A DNA stretch of 35,976 nt from Candidatus Margulisiibacteriota bacterium (GCA_031274525.1 JAISQA010000026.1:1-35976); one strand, 5' to 3'. Shown: positions 1-6,956, counted from the stretch's first letter. Notes: generated from the letters alone by a model not told the origin. Program-made: numbers and translations.

Positions 1-204
1 CCTTTCGGAGGATCGGCGGTATCTGGCCGGAACGGAGCCTCTGGAGCTGAAGCGGGTGGAGAGGGAGGAATTATCGGTGGCGCCGGGGGCATAGAGGCCC
101 ATTTCAGCGGCGAGCAGCATGTAGGAAGGTTCTATAGTAGTGTTGCCGGGGTTGATACCGGTCACGGCCATGCGCTGGGTGAGCTCCTGAGTGTTGAGGG
201 TCAT
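1..204 (-). CDS. Unknown protein, N-terminal part only; paralogue of the upstream gene
   Basis: The minus strand reads MTLNTQELTQRMAVTGINPG... and stays open to the window edge, so the C-terminus is missing. I do not recognise the family. The first 45 or so residues resemble the product just upstream (201..632): both have an LN start, then a I-x-P/S-[GN]-NT-x-I-[EQ]-P-[SE]-Y block and an AxEMGxYA motif. The start ATG overlaps the upstream TGA as ATGA, a typical sign of translational coupling. It is too short for the ORF track. The two genes are a tandem duplication with diverged tails. No signal peptide or membrane segment is visible in this part. Confidence 0.6.
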   Translation of the reverse strand, partial: MTLNTQELTQRMAVTGINPGNTTIEPSYMLLAAEMGLYAPGATDNSSLSTRFSSRGSVPARYRRSSER

Positions 205-632
205 AAGAGCCCTCCATTCCACTGTCCGGACAGTATATGGATTGGATTATCCCTGAGGATCTGGTTATATATTTTAGCTAGTTTTTCCTGGATAGATAGG
301 GAGGGATCAAATAATTCGGGGATATTGTTTAGAAGTCTGTCAATTTCGGGATCTGAAGGTTTGATACAGGTCTCTAAATCGCTGTCATTACCGCCGGGAT
401 CGGGCAGGCGGGTAAAGACCGGGGCGGGGTCCGGTATTTTTGGTCTACCCCCCCCCCCCGGAGAATGTAAGGCAGGGGTCAAATCGTGTAGTGGTTTCAG
501 GGCATAACAGCCCATTTCCGTGGCGAGGGAGAGATATTCGGGCTGGATGTCAGTATTTGAGACAATACCGGCATCTGCAATCCTCCGATTGATTTCCAGC
601 AAGCTATCCCGATCTGCTATATTGAGGCTCAC
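201..632 (-). CDS. Unknown 143-aa protein with an in-frame G12 tract
   Basis: GTG start preceded by GGGGGA five bases upstream on the minus strand. The N-terminus (about residues 1-45) matches the next gene downstream, including the AxEMGxYA motif, so the two are paralogues. The middle is rich in Pro and Gly, and the last 50 residues (LLNNIPELFDPSLSIQEKLA...) look helical. Residues near 60 (SPGGGGRP) are encoded by a run of twelve G. Losing one G would bring TAG directly after the tract, so the gene could switch by slippage. The reading frame of the upstream transposase overlaps its start by 29 bases, so expression may depend on read-out from the insertion sequence. Function unknown. Confidence 0.6.
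   Translation of the reverse strand: MSLNIADRDSLLEINRRIADAGIVSNTDIQPEYLSLATEMGCYALKPLHDLTPALHSPGGGGRPKIPDPAPVFTRLPDPGGNDSDLETCIKPSDPEIDRLLNNIPELFDPSLSIQEKLAKIYNQILRDNPIHILSGQWNGGLL
448..459. repeat. Homopolymeric C12 (G12 on the coding strand)
   Basis: Twelve consecutive C on the plus strand, inside the coding part of the minus-strand gene 201..632. On the coding strand it reads CCG GGG GGG GGG GGT AGA. With 11 G the frame closes at once with TAG; with 13 G another frame is entered. This is the classic substrate for slipped-strand mispairing. Length may also be uncertain from sequencing. Confidence 0.8.
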
Positions 633-1881
633 AATATCCCCCGGTGTTTTGACAAAAAACAGATAAACTTATACCCGCTTTTACACGGTTTATACGCTGG
701 TATCGATATTTACCTGCGGTATTATGCATTGATTGTTTGTGGTGTATGTGCGGCCCGGAGAGATCGTGCTCCCCGGAGGTATTAAATAAATGCCCAACAT
801 TTCTGGAAATATGCCTCTGGTGGTATCGCACGCTTAACATATCCGGCTTGTCCTCATCGATCAATAGCACAGGAAACGCCAGGCTATTTCCCGGCGCATT
901 TGGATATTCCTGTCTTAATATTTCCCAGGGTGTCTGGTTGTCTTTATTCCTGTTTTTACGCACATAGTTAAAATCCACCATATAGGTGTATTCTTTCCGC
1001 TTCATATCCGCCAGGTCGGTATAGTGTTCCAGATCGTAAAACTCCTCTTCTATCAGTCTGTGAAATGTTTCTACGTCCGAGTTAAACGTCGGGGAGGCGG
1101 GCGGTATCCGGCATAATTGCATACCCGCTTTCTCTACTACTACTTGTTCAAAATACGTCAGCCCTGTATGTTTCTTCCCCCCGCCGTTGAACTCACTGCC
1201 ATTGTCTGTCTGGATAGTTATTTTGCTTACATCAAATCCACTAGCGCTTAAATGCTTTCCCACCAATTCCATAAAAGCGCCTGTATTTTCCTGCGTGTTT
1301 CGTTTCATCAAGGCTACGAATGTTGCTCCGGTCTTTACATCCCGCGCCGTCACTTCATATCGGGGGTATTCTTGCTGGTTTTTCAGAAATTGCGGCCAGT
1401 ATGTTGCTATATCCGTTAAAACCTTTACGTCCACCTGCAGTTTCTCAAACGCTTTATATAGTCTCTTCGTACTCCACAGAAAATGTCTTTTCTTGTGGTA
1501 TTTTTTTCTCTTTCGTCCCGGTCCATGGTCCCGTATTATTCTCTGGATACACCCTTTACCATATTCGGTTATATCGAACCGTTCTATCAATTTTCTGCTG
1601 CCGTAGCGGTTTTTCGTCTGTTTGCGCAGCAAAACAATATACTTCTCGAACTCCAGGCTGCATTTATTCGGTATTCGGTGCGGCCGTCTGGATATTTCGC
1701 TCAACCCGGATATCCCCTGTTCTGCGTATCTCCTGCGCCATTTACGCACTGTCCAGATACTGCATTTGAACAGTCTGGCTGTCGGTTTCAGCCCGATGGC
1801 ATAACTGCTTTTTACTAATTGCAGTCGTAATTCATATTTGTGCTCTCTTTTAACTATTTTCATTATATTGTAATATTTCAC
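604..1881 (-). CDS. IS481-like DDE transposase, frame running out through the element's end
   Basis: Transposase with an N-terminal helix-turn-helix region (about residues 15-65, LKPTARLFKCSIWTVRKWRRRY) and an integrase core. The acidic triad is visible as LQVDVK, IQTDNGSEF and SDVETFHR, with a following NYVRKN..TPWEIL block as in IS481/IS3-type enzymes. GTG start with AAAGGA eight bases upstream; an ATG lies six codons later. There is no stop inside the element: the frame passes through the left terminal repeat (SGEHDLSG is encoded by it) and adds about 50 residues from flanking DNA. It ends 29 bases inside the next gene. The catalytic core looks intact, so the enzyme may be active with a foreign tail. 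Confidence 0.85.
   Translation of the reverse strand: MKYYNIMKIVKREHKYELRLQLVKSSYAIGLKPTARLFKCSIWTVRKWRRRYAEQGISGLSEISRRPHRIPNKCSLEFEKYIVLLRKQTKNRYGSRKLIERFDITEYGKGCIQRIIRDHGPGRKRKKYHKKRHFLWSTKRLYKAFEKLQVDVKVLTDIATYWPQFLKNQQEYPRYEVTARDVKTGATFVALMKRNTQENTGAFMELVGKHLSASGFDVSKITIQTDNGSEFNGGGKKHTGLTYFEQVVVEKAGMQLCRIPPASPTFNSDVETFHRLIEEEFYDLEHYTDLADMKRKEYTYMVDFNYVRKNRNKDNQTPWEILRQEYPNAPGNSLAFPVLLIDEDKPDMLSVRYHQRHISRNVGHLFNTSGEHDLSGPHIHHKQSMHNTAGKYRYQRINRVKAGISLSVFCQNTGGYCEPQYSRSG
753..774 (+). repeat. Left terminal inverted repeat of the IS
   Basis: Begins GCCCGGAGAGATCG and ends CTCCCC; it is the exact reverse complement of 1994..2015. This copy lies inside the transposase reading frame. Confidence 0.85.
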
Positions 1882-1993
1882 GGGGAGGATCCTTTCGTTT
1901 GCTAGACGTGGGTTCCTCCTTACTTTATCAGTCCTTCATATCTTTTCTCTAATTCCCTGAAATATCTTTCCCCCATACTTCTCAATCTCTCCA

Positions 1994-2015
1994 GGGGAGC
2001 ACGATCTCTCCGGGC
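1994..2015 (-). repeat. Right terminal inverted repeat of the IS
   Basis: Exact reverse complement of 753..774. It lies about 113 bases upstream of the transposase start, leaving room for the transposase promoter between repeat and gene. Confidence 0.85.
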
Positions 2016-2053
2016 TAACACAATTGTTTGTGTTGTTTGTGTGTGGCCCCAAA

Positions 2054-2122
2054 GAAAGGGACAAAGAAAGGGACAGGTATAATGTCCAAATGTCCTGCCC
2101 AGGGAAAGTGACAGGTATAATG
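2054..2122 (+). repeat. Cluster of dispersed GAAAGKGACAGGT repeats
   Basis: Three copies in tandem: a short GAAAGGGACA, then GAAAGGGACAGGTATAATGT at 2066, then GAAAGTGACAGGTATAATGT at 2104. The second can fold with the following TGTCC (GGACA...TGTCC). The same word recurs at 3415, 18596 and 35373, always between genes or at a gene end. Similar GGGACAG words are, from memory, common near REP-type (Y1 transposase) repeats in other bacteria; no such transposase lies in this window. Confidence 0.7.
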
Positions 2123-2134
2123 TATGAACCTTGA

Positions 2135-2373
2135 GGAGTGTAAATAAAACAGGGTAAACGGCCTGTTTAAGTCAGGGCAATCGTTATAGAAAAAATAATT
2201 CGGAATTATTCCAGATAGAGCAAAAGCGGTGTTGCCGCAGGTACATAGCCCCGAAGGATGCGGGCAGTAGGTACGCAGAGCGAACAGATAAGAAATAAAA
2301 TGTTACAGTCAAAGCTTTTGCGGCGCAGGAACAAGAACACATTTGTCCGTTTACGCAGTTTTATTTACACTCC
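2135..2373. repeat. MITE-like element bounded by 27-bp inverted repeats
   Basis: GGAGTGTAAATAAAAC at 2135 is followed by RGGTAAACGG-like sequence; its reverse complement ends at 2373. The two 27-base ends agree at 25 positions. The 239-bp interior has no convincing gene (the 61-aa track ORF starting inside it has no ribosome site or recognisable motif). This has the form of a non-autonomous element, or of a transcript folding on itself. The stretch 1882..2405 is otherwise explained by the IS end, the GGGACAG repeats and this element. Confidence 0.6.
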
Positions 2374-2405
2374 CGAACTTTTACGACGACCGACAGCGGC
2401 CACAA

Positions 2406-3257
2406 CTATAGTTTTTCTATCTCCGCTGCGGACAGGCCGGTAATCTCCCGGATTTGCTCCAGAGATATACCCAGCGCTTTCATCTTACGCGCATCAGCTA
2501 GTTTGCCCTCCTGCCTGCCTTCAAGCAATCCTTCCTGTCTGGCATCAAAGAGCCGGCTGTTCCAATCGCTCAAACCCATCTCCCGCATCTGATAAGCACG
2601 CAAGGCCTCGTCATCAGCGGACACATAAGTTATCCTTTTCTGCGCTTCCTGTATCGCTTTGTCCATATTTATTATCTCCTTTAAGGTACCCTCCGGCGTG
2701 CTCTTATCAAAAAACGCCAGCCACCGCTGCAAAGGGTCGCCCTCTACATCCTTCTCAATTATACTCCGCCATTTTACCATATCTACAAAATGTATTTCCA
2801 ATGCATCAGTTAAGAAGCAGTTTTTGTGCGTGTCCTCCCGGATATGAAAAATACTGTGAAAATCTACTTCCGGCCTAAACTCAAAATCCACGATATTGAT
2901 AGCGATGACTTTCGGTAAATCTGTATACACCTGACCGGCTTTTATCCCTCTGACATATTCCCTGCTCCAGTAGAATAAACTGCGTCTGGCCATATCCTTA
3001 AATCTACAGACTTGCACCTCTATATTTATCTTACCGCCGTCATTGGTCACGGCCCGGATATCCAGAATACTGGTCTTATCCCCGATGATCTCCGGCGTCA
3101 GGGTCTTGTTTTCCAGTATTTCCACGCCCTGTAATTTATTCTGCCCGGTTCTTTTTAACACGGCGTTCAGGAAAGATAATAATTGTTTTTCATCTCCTTT
3201 TTCCCCCATATATTTCATGAACAAAAAATCATTTAACGGGTTCAACCTCTCTGTCAT
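2406..3257 (-). CDS. Rpn family PD-(D/E)XK nuclease / putative transposase
   Basis: A 283-residue member of the Rpn (recombination-promoting nuclease, PDDEXK_2) family. The N-terminus NPLNDFLFMKYMG is the family hallmark, and the nuclease core shows D66 (SILDIRA) and E80-x-Q82 (IEVQ), with the RSLFYWSREYVRGI helix after it. The C-terminal tail has the usual short charged repeats (EGLLEGRQEG) and ends in a small helical motif (LGISLEQIREITGLS). Family members act as DNA endonucleases that promote RecA-independent recombination; many are phase-variable or present in many copies. ATG start; upstream sequence AAGAAAGGCAGGT could serve as ribosome site. It stands alone next to mobile DNA. Confidence 0.85.
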   Translation of the reverse strand: MTERLNPLNDFLFMKYMGEKGDEKQLLSFLNAVLKRTGQNKLQGVEILENKTLTPEIIGDKTSILDIRAVTNDGGKINIEVQVCRFKDMARRSLFYWSREYVRGIKAGQVYTDLPKVIAINIVDFEFRPEVDFHSIFHIREDTHKNCFLTDALEIHFVDMVKWRSIIEKDVEGDPLQRWLAFFDKSTPEGTLKEIINMDKAIQEAQKRITYVSADDEALRAYQMREMGLSDWNSRLFDARQEGLLEGRQEGKLADARKMKALGISLEQIREITGLSAAEIEKL

Positions 3258-3614
3258 ACTTTTTACCTGCCTTTCTTAAAATGTTGGGTTAGCCACACAA
3301 CCTGAAAACAGCAAAATTTATGCCAACTGGCATATTTTATGAGTTTTTTACTTTTGGAAAGAGTTTTGACGTCTGCACTATAGAAACGAAAACTTTACTA
3401 CCCTCTACCTGAGAGAAAGGGACAGGTAAAAGAGAACCGAGGCGAGACACCCCTGCCGCTGCGGTTCGTCTCCGCTCACCGACCAGCGGCTGTCCCCCTT
3501 AGGGGTACTAACTGGCTGTATCTGAACTGCTGGTTTCCCTTTATAAGGGGGAAACGACCTTATTTTGACCTTAAATTAACCGCATTTACTTTTGAGCGGC
3601 TGCTATAGTAGTAA
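3258..3614. other. Gene-free, structure-rich stretch
   Basis: No gene is seen here. It holds a TATGCCA-AC-TGGCATA palindrome (3319..3334), one GAAAGGGACAGGT repeat (3415..3438), a 7-bp inverted repeat GCCGCTG...CAGCGGC (3455..3490), a CCCCTTAGGGG dyad (3495..3505) and a GTTTCCC...GGGAAAC hairpin (3533..3555). The palindrome could be an operator for the Rpn gene. The others may be remnants of mobile repeats or a structured RNA. Confidence 0.45.
3415..3438 (+). repeat. Dispersed GAAAGKGACAGGT repeat copy
   Basis: GAAAGGGACAGGTAAAAGAG matches the copies at 2066, 18596 and 35373 through the GGT and diverges after it. Confidence 0.6.
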
Positions 3615-3877
3615 TTAACTTGTTTCCTTTGATAGCTTCAAGTTGTATCCAAGTAGATCTATTACGTTGAATATTGTTTTAAAGTTTGGATTTCCTTTAC
3701 TGGACAAAGAATGGTAAAGACTTTCCCTGCCAACTCCTGATTTTTTTGCAAGCTTACTCATCATTTTTCTGGCCTTGGCTACCGCCCCTAAAGTAGTAGG
3801 AATAAAATCGGGATCTCCTTCCTCAAAACAACTTCTAAGAACTCGTTAATATCCTTTTCTGTATTTAAGTCAAGAAT
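3615..3877 (-). pseudogene. Decayed HigA-type antitoxin (addiction-module antidote)
   Basis: The minus strand encodes DLNTEKDINEFL in one frame, then, one base shifted, SCFEEGDPDFIPTTLGAVAKA... continuing as SKLAKKSGVGRESLYHSLSSKGNP and NVIDLLGYNLKLSKETS before TAA. This is the pattern of the putative addiction-module antidote (helix-turn-helix) family, including the EEGDP, GREGLY-like and GNP motifs. The frameshift sits at TTAGAAGTTG. No usable start codon precedes the first part, because TGA-TAG lies directly upstream in frame. A short open stretch before it (HSSNSIAARISRMIDS, stop at 3870) resembles the ARI..RM segment of RelE/HigB-like toxins and may be what is left of the partner. Nothing else is seen in 3878..4005. 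Confidence 0.65.
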
Positions 3878-4005
3878 CTATCATCCTGCTAATTCTGGCC
3901 GCGATAGAATTGCTTGAGTGCACTTTTCGCGGAGTGCGCTTTACCAAACGGTAAAACAAACGATGCCAAGGATTGAAATAGAAAAAATAGTCGCTTCGTT
4001 TTTTG

Positions 4006-4785
4006 CTAGATTTCCTTCCCGCAGTGCGGACAGATTTTATCAGGCTGCTCCTTGCCTTTACTCGCCGCGCTTATAAAACCAGAACTGATAATGCCGGAGG
4101 GTAGAGCCACCAAGCCGATACCCAGTATAGCAATTATGCCGCTCAATATTTTCCCTGCAACAGTTATAGGGTATACGTCTCCATATCCGACGGTCGTCAG
4201 CGTGGCCACTGCCCACCACAGTGTAGCTGGTATATTTGGAAACTTATCCGGCTGCACGGCATTTTCTATCGAGTACATCATTGACGAAGCCAGCAGAAGC
4301 AGTAATCCGGTTATAAATATCGTCATAAATATTTTTTCTTTTTCACTGTTAAAAACAGCGGCCATAATATCCAGAGATTTATGGTATCTTTTTAACTTCA
4401 ACACTCTAAATAATCGGAATAAACGCAAAATCCTCAAATACCGCAGATCAACGACAATGACCAGCGGCAAATAAAATGGCAGAATTGCCAAGAGGTCGAT
4501 TATTGCAATAAAAGAAATCACATACTTTATGCGCGGAAATTTGGATTTGGGATATTTATAGTCTGCCGTCCATAATCGTAAAATGTATTCCACAGAGAAA
4601 ACAATCACCGAAAAACATTCAAATATACTTAACTGGCTTCCATAGCTAGATGCAATATTTTCAAAAGAGCTTAAAATAACGGCGACTACATTTAGAATAA
4701 TCAAAAAAATTAAAAACCAATCAAAAGCCGTGCTCCATTTGTTGCCGTTGGATTTCTAAATAATATCAAATATAAATTTTTTCAC
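4006..4785 (-). pseudogene. Voltage-gated potassium channel with an amber codon at position 10
   Basis: A Kv-type channel subunit: S1-S4 sensor with a regular arginine ladder in S4 (DLRYLRILRLFRLFRVLKLK), then S5, pore helix with the selectivity filter TTVGYGD, and S6. The tail ends in CPHCGKEI, half a zinc ribbon. The ORF track begins at an internal TTG inside S1. Reading further upstream gives GTG-KKFIFDII-TAG-KSNGNKWSTAFDWFLIF, a normal-looking channel N-terminus interrupted by TAG at 4756..4758. Other genes here stop at TAG, so recoding is unlikely. The GTG lies four bases after the stop of the upstream gene, suggesting coupled translation. It may still be made in shortened form from a later start, but that would cost part of S1. 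Confidence 0.7.
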
Positions 4786-4789
4786 TTAT

Positions 4790-5908
4790 CTAAGTGTTTT
4801 CGATAATCAGCTTGCCTAAAATTGCACCACAAATGTCCCCTGTATTATTGGAAAATTGTATCAATGGACTCTTACCTGTGTCTTTCTGTATTTGTATACC
4901 GTCCGAATAAACATCAAAATCAAGTATTTTTTTGAATGGAATGGTTTTGTTTCCACGACCACCCATAAAAACGATTCTCTTATTGGTTAGATATATTTTG
5001 CCGCTGTCAATGTTTCTCCACACATCTTCCGTAACTCGCTGCGGTGATACGCTGCCAATCTTGTAATAAACGCCTTTCATTATCTTTGCGCGCATTACCA
5101 CACCACTATAATTTATGCGTTGTGTAACTGTTCTTTGCTCATGCCATTCAGCATCAACAGAAAAATGACATTGTTCGTTTCTCTGCAAGGCAATGTCTAC
5201 CTTAACAATTGGTAAATTTCCATTTTCGATTTGCCAAAACAATCTATATTTATCCAGTGTTTCTTGTGTCGCTGAATCATGAATAATGTTCACACCTAGA
5301 TTTTTTGAAATTGCCTCAATTTCTTTTTCCTCATCTGGTGAAAGTTTCCTGTCAGACACAGCATTGTCAAAGAATTTCTGAACTATGGCTGTAGCGCTTT
5401 CTTCATATATTTTTTTAGCAATTTCCTCTGGTAACGCCAGATTTTTTTCTATCTTTTCGAGCATAGATTTTTCCTCTTTGCTCAATCTGTTATCCGCCAA
5501 TGCATCCTTGACTGCCGACTTGTATATTTTAGCCGTTAATTCATTATATGTGTCTTTGGTGGTGCTGTCGGTCAAGTTTAGAATTTTCTTTAGATGGCTT
5601 AATTCTTTTAGTTCAGTATCGGACAAATGTTTATCCCTTAAACAATATTCTAAGTAAGTTCGGTAAAATTCCAGCAATTGTTTTTTAAATGCCTTATTGA
5701 TGTTGACTTCGTATCTAGTGGCTATTTCGCAAATATCATCCAATGAAATATCCAGCAATTTCTTTGTAGCGAATAGATTGTTAATTTCAACTAGGGCATT
5801 ATTTTTTGGTTGGATGTTAAATAGCTTTTGCAGAAAACTCGGCCTAGTCAGCTCTTGTGCCATAAAAACATCATATGAGAAGTGAGCTTTTTCTTTATCA
5901 TCTTGCAT
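4790..5908 (-). CDS. Protein with TerB-like helical repeats and a C-terminal PH-like domain
   Basis: About 372 residues, no signal peptide, probably cytoplasmic. The middle has three similar acidic helical modules, each with a D/S-x-x-LS-x-x-E pattern: KHLSDTELKELSHL, NRLSKEEKSMLEKI and RKLSPDEEKEIEAI, which resembles TerB/tellurite-type modules. The C-terminal 100 residues (from about 275) look like a bacterial PH/GRAM-like fold: KIYLTNKRIVFMGG, KTIPFKKILDFDVYSDGIQI. Start chosen at ATG 5908, ten bases after AAAGGA; a TTG two codons upstream is possible. The gene lies just upstream of the K+ channel gene, and the two are probably co-expressed, so a membrane-associated or channel-linked role is conceivable. 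Function unknown. Confidence 0.7.
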   Translation of the reverse strand: MQDDKEKAHFSYDVFMAQELTRPSFLQKLFNIQPKNNALVEINNLFATKKLLDISLDDICEIATRYEVNINKAFKKQLLEFYRTYLEYCLRDKHLSDTELKELSHLKKILNLTDSTTKDTYNELTAKIYKSAVKDALADNRLSKEEKSMLEKIEKNLALPEEIAKKIYEESATAIVQKFFDNAVSDRKLSPDEEKEIEAISKNLGVNIIHDSATQETLDKYRLFWQIENGNLPIVKVDIALQRNEQCHFSVDAEWHEQRTVTQRINYSGVVMRAKIMKGVYYKIGSVSPQRVTEDVWRNIDSGKIYLTNKRIVFMGGRGNKTIPFKKILDFDVYSDGIQIQKDTGKSPLIQFSNNTGDICGAILGKLIIENT

Positions 5909-5925
5909 TGCCAAAACATCCTTTC

Positions 5926-6103
5926 CTATTTTTTATTTTTATAGCTATAATTATCAGTTTTAGTTTTGTTTGGGCTGGTTCTCTCGTGAGATTGAACGTA
6001 GGTGCCATTCTTTATTATAGTATTCTTTTACCTTAACAGTTTTAGCGAAACAGAGCGAGACGGAAACCAGAAGCGCAAGAATCAGCACGGTAATTTTTCT
6101 CAT
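5926..6103 (-). pseudogene. Small exported protein gene with a one-base frameshift
   Basis: ATG with AAAGGAG four bases upstream opens a clear signal peptide (MRKITVLILALLVSVSLCFA) and then KTVKVKEYYNK. The frame continues as EWHLRSISREN..., which is unlike any family I know. One base shifted it reads NGTYVQSHERTSPNKTKTDNYS and ends at TAG 5926..5928. Together these match a common small secreted family (KTV.VKGYYRKDGTYV.PH.RTSP...). Removing one A from AATAAAGAAT restores the frame exactly. So this is a recent indel, a sequencing error in an A run, or, less likely, a programmed shift. The TAG lies 17 bases before the next gene's ATG. Confidence 0.65.
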
Positions 6104-6126
6104 AGAACTCCTTTCTGATTTAATTT

Positions 6127-6465
6127 TTAAGGCTCGCACTCCGCGCACGAGACATATCCGTTATCTATGAATAACTGCCTGTTGCTTGTTGGCCCGTCAA
6201 AAGGCCAGGTGTACGGTATAGTTTCTACGACATAACATGTTGTTTTGTGCAGAATCTGGTGGGTTTCATCTCCGATGTACATCGTCGCCGGCGGCTGCTC
6301 TGACGAACCGCCGTCATTGCCACCGCTTTCTTTTTCCATTTTTCCGCAACCGGAGAAAAATAACGAAAAAAATATTGTCGAAATGAGAATGCAATAATGC
6401 AGTGTATTTTTCGTGTATTTATGCCAAAAATTATAGGGTAGAAACATTTTATACCGAGTCAACAT
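6127..6465 (-). CDS. Small lipoprotein with an Ada-like Cys-cluster domain
   Basis: The N-terminus is a signal peptide ending in a lipobox (ILISTIFFSLFFSGC), so the mature protein is lipid-anchored at a membrane. A short Gly/Ser linker follows. The C-terminal 45 residues (YIGDETHQILHKTTCYVVETI...FIDNGYVSCAECEP) have the H-x(3)-C...GY-x-x-C-x-x-C pattern of Ada-like metal-binding modules that often follow nucleases or lipoprotein anchors. The start is uncertain: M1 and M7 (6447) are both possible and neither has a strong ribosome site; a TATAAT lies between them on the minus strand. Function unknown, perhaps metal binding at the envelope. Confidence 0.65.
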   Translation of the reverse strand: MLTRYKMFLPYNFWHKYTKNTLHYCILISTIFFSLFFSGCGKMEKESGGNDGGSSEQPPATMYIGDETHQILHKTTCYVVETIPYTWPFDGPTSNRQLFIDNGYVSCAECEP

Positions 6466-6605
6466 TCAAATTCATTCTACATAACCTGCCAAAAAATTAC
6501 AACAGCAAAATTTGTAAACCGGCCTTTTTTGAAAATACAAAGTCGCGCAAACACCGTATTTATAAGGCTTTCCGCAAAATGGCCGATTTATGATTTTGCC
6601 GAATA

Positions 6606-6614
6606 TGCTATACT
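6606..6614 (+). promoter_or_regulatory. Extended -10 promoter for the 43-aa gene
   Basis: TGCTATACT, 55 bases upstream of the ATG at 6670, matches the extended -10 form seen elsewhere in the window (TGNTAAAAT). No clear -35. The stretch 6466..6605 shows nothing else. Confidence 0.4.
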
Positions 6615-6669
6615 TAAATTTGTTCCGGGTGGTTAGGTGAAACTAGCGATATTTTAGTGAGGTGTAATT

Positions 6670-6801
6670 ATGGCTTTACCGATAGCGGCAACTCCGATAT
6701 TAGAGGGCGATGACGCAAAGCGATTTTATGAGGAAATGGCAGAGAACGAGAAAAAGGGTATTTCCGCTAAACCCGTTTATGTCCCGGCTGACAATTCGTA
6801 A
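6670..6801 (+). CDS. Conserved-looking 43-aa protein (MALPIAATPIL type)
   Basis: ATG with GAGGTG five to six bases upstream opens MALPIAATPILEGDDAKRFYEEM and ends at TAA. The N-terminal [MA]LP.A.TP.L.G..A..F pattern is one I recall as a widespread family of tiny proteins in bacteria and archaea, sometimes beside toxin-like genes; this is from memory. It is too short for the ORF track. The middle is helical and charged. Function unknown, with an antitoxin-like role possible. Confidence 0.6.
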   Translation: MALPIAATPILEGDDAKRFYEEMAENEKKGISAKPVYVPADNS

Positions 6802-6818
6802 GTTTCCACGCTGTCCGG

Positions 6819-6956
6819 GTGCCGTATCTCAAACATTGTCTTGACTGCGGCGGAGTACAGGTTGTTATTTACTGGAGCATTGGACTTTATGACCACCAGC
6901 GTAATGTTCAGACGCATTGCCATTTTGCGCCAAAAATGTTAAAAAAACGAGGTTAA
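6819..6956 (+). CDS. Possible 45-aa Cys/His-rich ORF
   Basis: A GTG-initiated frame, VPYLKHCLDCGGVQVVIYWS..., ends at TAA 25 bases before tpiA. It has two CxxC/HC-type pairs (HCLDC and THCHF) that could bind metal. There is no ribosome site before the GTG and no ATG in frame. It could be a degraded partner of the 43-aa gene or simply open by chance. Confidence 0.25.
   Translation: MPYLKHCLDCGGVQVVIYWSIGLYDHQRNVQTHCHFAPKMLKKRG

Larger units (their letters stand above)
742..2022 (-). mobile_element. IS481-like insertion sequence
   Basis: A perfect 22-bp inverted repeat (753..774 and 1994..2015) brackets the transposase promoter and core. A 10-bp direct repeat, ATTGTTTGTG, lies just outside both ends (732..741 and 2023..2032) and could be the target duplication, which would make the element about 1.28 kb. 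The outermost bases are TGTG-like on both sides (TGTGCG on the left, TGTGTTA on the right, outside the perfect repeat). The exact ends are uncertain because the direct repeat is low-complexity T/G sequence. Confidence 0.7.

Noticed and set aside
2258-2443. 61-aa ORF starting in the MITE-like element
   Set aside because: It crosses the element's end into the Rpn gene's reverse strand and shows no motif or ribosome site.
4756-4758. TAG as a sense codon (recoded genetic code)
   Set aside because: Several genes in the window, such as the epimerase, pyrK and the 135-aa protein, end at TAG, and no other in-frame TAG was seen inside a conserved protein.
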